A DNA stretch of 18,197 nucleotides from Actinobacteria bacterium ADurb.Bin346 (lineage in GTDB: Bacteria > Actinomycetota > Humimicrobiia > Humimicrobiales > Humimicrobiaceae). This document shows positions 14,430 through 18,197 of this stretch, piece after piece (position 1 is the stretch's first letter; the number at the start of each line of letters is the position of its first letter). The notes beneath the pieces are model-generated. The model saw only the letters and a program-made list of their open reading frames with translations. It did no database searches and was not told where the DNA came from. The position numbers and the translations under genes are program-made. The DNA lies in NCBI GenBank assembly GCA_002068775.1, contig MWAX01000132.1, positions 1-18,197 of the forward strand, in the 5' to 3' direction.

Positions 14430-14924
14430 CTATTCCAGCGCAGGCGCTTGTCTAACCAGTTTTGTTTTTGTCCAAATCTTTCCCAGCCCTGCATACTGAC
14501 CGGCTTTTGCAAATAACAATACTAATAATACAAGAACATAGATAATATGCTCGTCAATCTGAAATAAATTGTTTGGTTTTGGAAGAGTTGCTGACCACAT
14601 AAAAAACATCAGTACTGCTCCTGAGACTGTGCCGATTTTCATCACAATCCCAAGCAGCAATGCTGTACCGACAAATAAAAGTGCAAGCATAAACAGCCAA
14701 TCCACTACGCCTTTTCCGCCAATTGTATTATAAATTGATGATAAAGGGCCTGTTGCACCTTTAGTTAAAAACCCGGCTGTCGGGGAACCGGATCTTATCC
14801 ATGCATTCTCGGGCTTTGTAGAAAAACCCAGGCCAAGCAGTTTGTCAAAGAATGCCCAAAGAAACTGCAGTGCCATCAAATACCTCAATATTGCTAAAGC
14901 AGTTTTTAATGGTTTATTTTGCAT
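14430..14924 (-). CDS. DoxX-family integral membrane protein
   Basis: With the ATG at 14924 (AAGGAG 7 nt upstream) the product has 164 residues. A further upstream ATG at 14984 would put the coding start inside the promoter region and is rejected. The protein has about four hydrophobic spans, with RYLMALQFLWAFFDKLLGLG in the first. This is typical of DoxX/thiosulfate:quinone oxidoreductase DoxD-type proteins. DoxX proteins are linked to redox and thiol homeostasis in several bacteria, but a specific reaction is not established here. It is transcribed away from the two-CW regulator gene from a compact shared control region. Confidence 0.8.
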   Translation of the reverse strand: MQNKPLKTALAILRYLMALQFLWAFFDKLLGLGFSTKPENAWIRSGSPTAGFLTKGATGPLSSIYNTIGGKGVVDWLFMLALLFVGTALLLGIVMKIGTVSGAVLMFFMWSATLPKPNNLFQIDEHIIYVLVLLVLLFAKAGQYAGLGKIWTKTKLVRQAPALE

Positions 14925-14974
14925 TTTTGCTCCTTGAATAATAAGACAACAAATTTTATTAATAATAATATATA

Positions 14975-15003
14975 TAAATACCACAATGTATTACTATTGT
15001 CAA
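14975..15003 (-). promoter_or_regulatory. Promoter of the DoxX-family gene
   Basis: On the minus strand a perfect TTGACA (14998-15003) and TATTTA (14975-14980) are 17 bp apart. Transcription would start near 14968, giving a leader of about 45 nt. The -35 overlaps that of the divergent promoter. Confidence 0.7.
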
Positions 15004-15016
15004 CCACATTGTAGTA
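14981..15016. promoter_or_regulatory. Paired direct repeats in the divergent promoter (operator candidate)
   Basis: CCACAATGTATTA (14981-14993) and CCACATTGTAGTA (15004-15016) agree at 11 of 13 bases, 23 bp apart, about two helical turns. Each contains a near-palindromic TACAATGTGG-like core, with ACAATGT in one copy and its reverse complement in the other. Each lies inside the spacer of one of the two divergent promoters, so one regulator could control both genes. Confidence 0.55.
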
Positions 15017-15025
15017 TTATATAAT
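14997..15025 (+). promoter_or_regulatory. Promoter of the two-CW regulator gene
   Basis: TTGTCA (14997-15002) and a perfect TATAAT (15020-15025) are 17 bp apart. The start would fall near 15032, giving a leader of about 30 nt before the ATG at 15061. Confidence 0.7.
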
Positions 15026-15060
15026 AAAAGTCCAAAATCCGATTTCAGGACAGAAAAAAG

Positions 15061-15444
15061 ATGCAGAGCAAAGAATTATCAGGCATTAGAAACTATTTAG
15101 ATAAAACCCAGAGTGAGCTTGCACAGCTTTTATGTGTATCAACTAAGGCAGTGCAAAGCTGGGAACAGGGATGGAGAAATATTCCGGCAGGCATTGAAAG
15201 GCAACTGCTTTTACTGTTATCACTCAGGAAAAAAATGAATAAAAGCGATAAACCCTGCTGGAAGATTAAGAACTGCCCTTATGAATGGAGGAAAAAATGC
15301 AGCGCCTGGGAGTTTAGGGCCGGAAATTTGTGCTGGTTTATCAATGGCACATTCTGCGAAGGCTCACTTGAGAAAGACTGGGCAAAAAAGATAAAGAAAT
15401 GCAGGAATTGCGATGTGTTTAAATTAAGTATGCCTGATATATAA
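15061..15444 (+). CDS. XRE-type HTH protein with C-terminal two-CW Cys-rich domain
   Basis: This 127-residue protein has two parts. Residues 5-57 form an XRE-like helix-turn-helix (KTQSELAQLLCVSTKAVQSWEQG), suggesting DNA binding. Residues 64-121 form a cysteine-rich domain with C66-W67, C72, C80, C91-W92, C99, C114 and C117, matching the two-CW pattern of two CW pairs and a final CxxC. The cysteines probably bind metal or sense redox state. It is transcribed divergently from a DoxX-family gene through a shared promoter with paired repeats, so it is a good candidate for the local regulator. AGGA lies upstream of the ATG. The ligand is unknown. Confidence 0.82.
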   Translation: MQSKELSGIRNYLDKTQSELAQLLCVSTKAVQSWEQGWRNIPAGIERQLLLLLSLRKKMNKSDKPCWKIKNCPYEWRKKCSAWEFRAGNLCWFINGTFCEGSLEKDWAKKIKKCRNCDVFKLSMPDI

Positions 15445-15547
15445 AGAGGCAGGATTTCAGTTTTTTGATTTTATCTTAAAATAATAAATGATATTTATTT
15501 CTATGATTTTAAAAAAATCTTATTAAATTAATACAGGAAGGTTGAAC

Positions 15548-16531
15548 ATGAAGTACAGATTACTTGGAAAAACCGGTTTTAGAATCTCTGAAGTGTCACT
15601 GGGCACATGGCAGCTTGGAGGCAAGTGGGGAGATGCATTCAATCCGGAGACAGCCCAAAAAATACTGGAAAAATCTGTTGAAAGCGGAATCAATTTTTTT
15701 GATACGGCTGATCTTTACAACAGTGGCGCAAGTGAAATCCAAATCGGGAAATTCCTTAAAAAAACACCTGAAAAAATTTATGTTGCAACAAAATGCGGAA
15801 GAAAACTAAGTCCTCACATTGCGCAGGGATATAACAGGGTAAATATTACTAAATTTATAGATGAAAGCCTTGCAAGGATGCAAGTCGATGCAATAGATTT
15901 GATACAGCTTCATTGCCCTCCTCCGGAAGTATATGACGATGACGAAGTTTTTGAAGTGCTCGATGATTTAAAGAAAACAGGAAAAATTCTCCATTACGGG
16001 ATAAGTGTTGAAAAAGTTGAAGAAGCATTTAAAGCAATAAAGTATCCCGGGGTAGCAAGCATCCAGATAATTTATAATATGTTCAGATTAAAGCCTGATG
16101 AAAAATTCTTTGAGGCGGCTTATAAAAATAATGTCGGCATAATAGTAAGAGTGCCTCTTGCAAGCGGCCTTTTAACAGGAAAACTTAAAAAAGACACTGA
16201 ATACAGCAGCGGAGATCACCGGTTCTTCAACAGAGAAGGAAAATTTTTTGACAAGGGCGAGACTTTTTCAGGTGTTCCCTATGAAACTGGCCTTGCCGCA
16301 GTGGAGGTACTAAAGAAAATCTTTAATGACAGTGAACTGACAAAATATGCAATAAGATGGATACTGGACAATAAATATGCCAGCTGCGTCATCCCTGGGA
16401 TCAGCAGCGTTGAACAATTAAATTCAAATATTGCCGCTTCTGACGCCCAGCCTCTTTCAGCTGCTCAACACGATGCAGTAAGGCAGGTATATGAAAAATA
16501 CATTAAGGAATTTGTCCACCATTTATGGTAA
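15548..16531 (+). CDS. Aldo/keto reductase
   Basis: The product has 327 residues from the ATG at 15548. A TTG two codons upstream is rejected because GGAAGG is spaced correctly only for the ATG. The catalytic tetrad is visible: D52 and Y57 in FFDTADLYNSG, K82 in VATKCGRK and H122 in LIQLHCPPP. The YGISVE and RVPLASGLLTGKL strands of the barrel follow, with the C-terminal NADPH-binding segment including IPGISSVEQLNSNIAAS. It would reduce aldehydes or ketones, including sugar-derived ones, with NADPH in the cytoplasm. It lies 103 bp after the two-CW regulator on the same strand and could be partly co-transcribed. The physiological substrate is unknown. Confidence 0.9.
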   Translation: MKYRLLGKTGFRISEVSLGTWQLGGKWGDAFNPETAQKILEKSVESGINFFDTADLYNSGASEIQIGKFLKKTPEKIYVATKCGRKLSPHIAQGYNRVNITKFIDESLARMQVDAIDLIQLHCPPPEVYDDDEVFEVLDDLKKTGKILHYGISVEKVEEAFKAIKYPGVASIQIIYNMFRLKPDEKFFEAAYKNNVGIIVRVPLASGLLTGKLKKDTEYSSGDHRFFNREGKFFDKGETFSGVPYETGLAAVEVLKKIFNDSELTKYAIRWILDNKYASCVIPGISSVEQLNSNIAASDAQPLSAAQHDAVRQVYEKYIKEFVHHLW

Positions 16532-16662
16532 AAGCTCATTGAGAAGTTTATGTCTGCGGGGCTGCGGCATCAGTTTTGAAAGTATGCAAGTTTTAGCTGC
16601 AATATCCATAGGGTCACGCATGCAACCATTATGCCGATAAAATTATAATGCCGGTTAAAAAC

Positions 16663-18048
16663 CTATAAATAAAGTTCATACTCAACGGGGGTTATCTGTC
16701 GCTGGTATTTTACTATCTCCCGCTCTTTTGCCTTGATGAAGCTTGGGTACACTCCCCCGAGGGAATTTATAATAACTTCATCTTTTTTTAAATATTCCAG
16801 AGCATTACTTAAAGAATATGGTAAAAACTCGATACCCATATTTTTCAACTCTTCTGGAGACAAATCATAAGTATTGTCTGAGACAGGATTCGAAGGTTTA
16901 AGCTTCCTGTCAATTCCATCCAGCCCTGCATAATACAATGCGGAAAACAAAGTGTTTGGCTCACAGCCGGGATCGGCCCATCTTAATTCAACCCTGATGT
17001 TTTTTTCTTCACCCGACCTGCATGAGGGAACTCTTATAGCAGCAGACCTGTTTAATCTCCCCCAGCAGATATTGACCGGCGCCTCATAGTTGGGTATAAG
17101 TCTTTTATAAGAATTAACTGTCGGTGAAGTCACGGCACAAAGCGCCTTTGCGTGCTCAAGCTGTCCTGCAATAAAAGAAAGGGCAAGTTCCGAAAGGTTG
17201 AATTGCCTGCTTTTTGGATCATAAAATAAATTTTTTCCATTTAAATCAACAAGGTTTTCATGAATGTGCATGCCTGAGCCGTTCTGCCCGATAATGGGCT
17301 TTGCCATGAACGACGCTTTAAGATTATTTGAATCAGCTACAGAGGTGACTATGTATTTATATAATAAAATTCTTTCTGCAGTTTTTAACGCATCATCATA
17401 CTGGAAACCGATTTCATTCTGCCCGGGAGAGACCTCGTGATGTATGGCTTCTATCTTGAAACCACATTCTCTCATTGTCTTAGCCATGCTTTGCCTTAAA
17501 AGAAAAGTTGAATCCAGGGAATGTGAAGAAAAATATCCTGCTTTATCAGCAGGAATCAGAGGAAAAATCAGATTTCCATGCTGGTCCTTTTTAAATAAAA
17601 AGTATTCAATCTCCGGTGCCACAAAAAATCTGAATCCTCTTTTTCGGGCGTCTGTCATAGCTTTTTTTAATACATGCCTCGGGTCACCCTCATAAATAGA
17701 GCCTTCCGCATCATAAATATCGCCTGTTATCCATGCCATTTTATTTGTCAGATTGCCCCTGGTGTCAAAGAAATGGATTATGTGGAAAGTTTCAGGGTCA
17801 GGTATCAAGTACTTATCGCTTTCTGCAGTCCTTCCCAAACCAAGCACAGACGAGCCGTCAAATGCTCTGCCTTTCTTAAAGGCGCTTTTTAGCTCTTCTG
17901 CATCTGCCGCATATCCGGAGCTCCTTAAATTTCCCTGTATATCAGAAAACTGAAAGTAAATAAACTCGACTTTGTGCTGTTTTATTTTTTCCAGGACATC
18001 TGCCTGTGCAAAATTTATTCTGTCTTCAAGTTCTCTTTTCCCGGACAT
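16663..18048 (-). CDS. glnA: Type I glutamine synthetase (GlnA family)
   Basis: The product has 461 residues from the ATG at 18048; a GTG two codons upstream (18054) is an alternative. The N-terminal beta-grasp carries RAFDGSSVLGLGRTAESD (about 61-78). The catalytic domain has the metal ligands E146 and E148 (APEIEYF), E205 and E212 (HHEVSPGQNE), H261 and H263 (GSGMHIHEN), the substrate segment NSYKRLIPNYEAPVNICWG (312-330) and RVELR (352-356). It would make glutamine from glutamate, ammonia and ATP. The segment after RVELR reads WADPGCEPNTLF where most GlnA proteins have a PDPSxNPYL-type sequence, so it is somewhat divergent. A glutamate-polyamine ligase relative cannot be excluded. A weak GAG ribosome site precedes the ATG. 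Part of a 19-nt tandem repeat lies upstream. Confidence 0.85.
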   Translation of the reverse strand: MSGKRELEDRINFAQADVLEKIKQHKVEFIYFQFSDIQGNLRSSGYAADAEELKSAFKKGRAFDGSSVLGLGRTAESDKYLIPDPETFHIIHFFDTRGNLTNKMAWITGDIYDAEGSIYEGDPRHVLKKAMTDARKRGFRFFVAPEIEYFLFKKDQHGNLIFPLIPADKAGYFSSHSLDSTFLLRQSMAKTMRECGFKIEAIHHEVSPGQNEIGFQYDDALKTAERILLYKYIVTSVADSNNLKASFMAKPIIGQNGSGMHIHENLVDLNGKNLFYDPKSRQFNLSELALSFIAGQLEHAKALCAVTSPTVNSYKRLIPNYEAPVNICWGRLNRSAAIRVPSCRSGEEKNIRVELRWADPGCEPNTLFSALYYAGLDGIDRKLKPSNPVSDNTYDLSPEELKNMGIEFLPYSLSNALEYLKKDEVIINSLGGVYPSFIKAKEREIVKYQRQITPVEYELYL

Positions 18049-18083
18049 TTTCACTCACTTTTCTTATGTTTATTGATTGAATT

Positions 18084-18121
18084 ACTATATGTTATTTCTA
18101 AAACTATATGTTATTTCTAAA
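18084..18121. repeat. Tandem 19-nt duplication upstream of glutamine synthetase gene
   Basis: ACTATATGTTATTTCTAAA occurs twice head to tail (18084-18102 and 18103-18121) without mismatch. Each copy contains, on the minus strand, TATAGT, a 5/6 match to a -10 box, so the duplication may double a promoter element. No good -35 was found at the right distance. Confidence 0.75.
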
Positions 18122-18197
18122 TTGTATTGTTAATAAGTTAAGTTTACACTTTTGTTCTTTGATAATTTAATTTTTAGACTCAATCATTAAGGGAATT

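Noticed and set aside
14925..14984. Extension of the DoxX gene start to 14984
   Set aside because: The coding start would lie within the promoter and operator region. The ATG at 14924 has an AAGGAG site.
16532..16662. Possible bidirectional terminator between aldo/keto reductase and glutamine synthetase genes
   Set aside because: Short direct repeats such as ATGCCG are present, but no stem followed by a T tract was found in either direction.

Overview
This is an AT-rich bacterial window, probably from a low-GC anaerobe. Three things suggest this: AT-rich intergenic DNA, strong AGGAGG-type ribosome sites, and a lipoprotein with a Thr/Ala/Glu linker after its lipobox. That style occurs in Clostridia-like Firmicutes and in low-GC Actinomycetota or Atribacterota MAGs. 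The phylum cannot be fixed from sequence reading alone. No rRNA, tRNA, CRISPR array, insertion sequence or phage gene was seen.

Region 1 (1-12607, all minus strand) is a carbohydrate or cyclitol catabolic cluster. In transcription order it holds a metal-dependent amidohydrolase, a BltD-like GNAT acetyltransferase, an MFS permease, a first TIM-barrel isomerase/epimerase, a second one, a LacI-family regulator, a CUT2 ABC ATPase, its permease, its substrate-binding lipoprotein, a third isomerase/epimerase, and a Gfo/Idh/MocA dehydrogenase cut by the window edge. The likely flow is uptake by the RbsABC-like transporter, oxidation by the dehydrogenase, then rearrangement and cleavage by the isomerase/epimerase and amidohydrolase enzymes. 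The substrate cannot be read from the sequence.

The main new observation is a shared pseudo-palindrome, TTAWWCGWWTAA. It lies upstream of both smaller epimerases and the binding protein, and in a one-mismatch form upstream of the amidohydrolase. Each copy overlaps or adjoins a plausible sigma-70-type promoter, so these are candidate operators of the local LacI regulator. RNA hairpins flank the binding-protein gene.

Region 2 (about 12608-13034) is gene-poor and holds a decayed HicB-like small gene with a lost start and a one-base frameshift. A second coding scar lies at 8580-8696.

Region 3 (13035-18197) is mixed. It has a family 2 glycosyltransferase and a DoxX-family membrane protein on minus. 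Divergently on plus lie an XRE/two-CW Cys-rich regulator and an aldo/keto reductase. A type I glutamine synthetase follows on minus. The DoxX and two-CW genes share a compact divergent promoter: overlapping -35 boxes and two direct repeats, one in each promoter spacer, suggest coordinated control.
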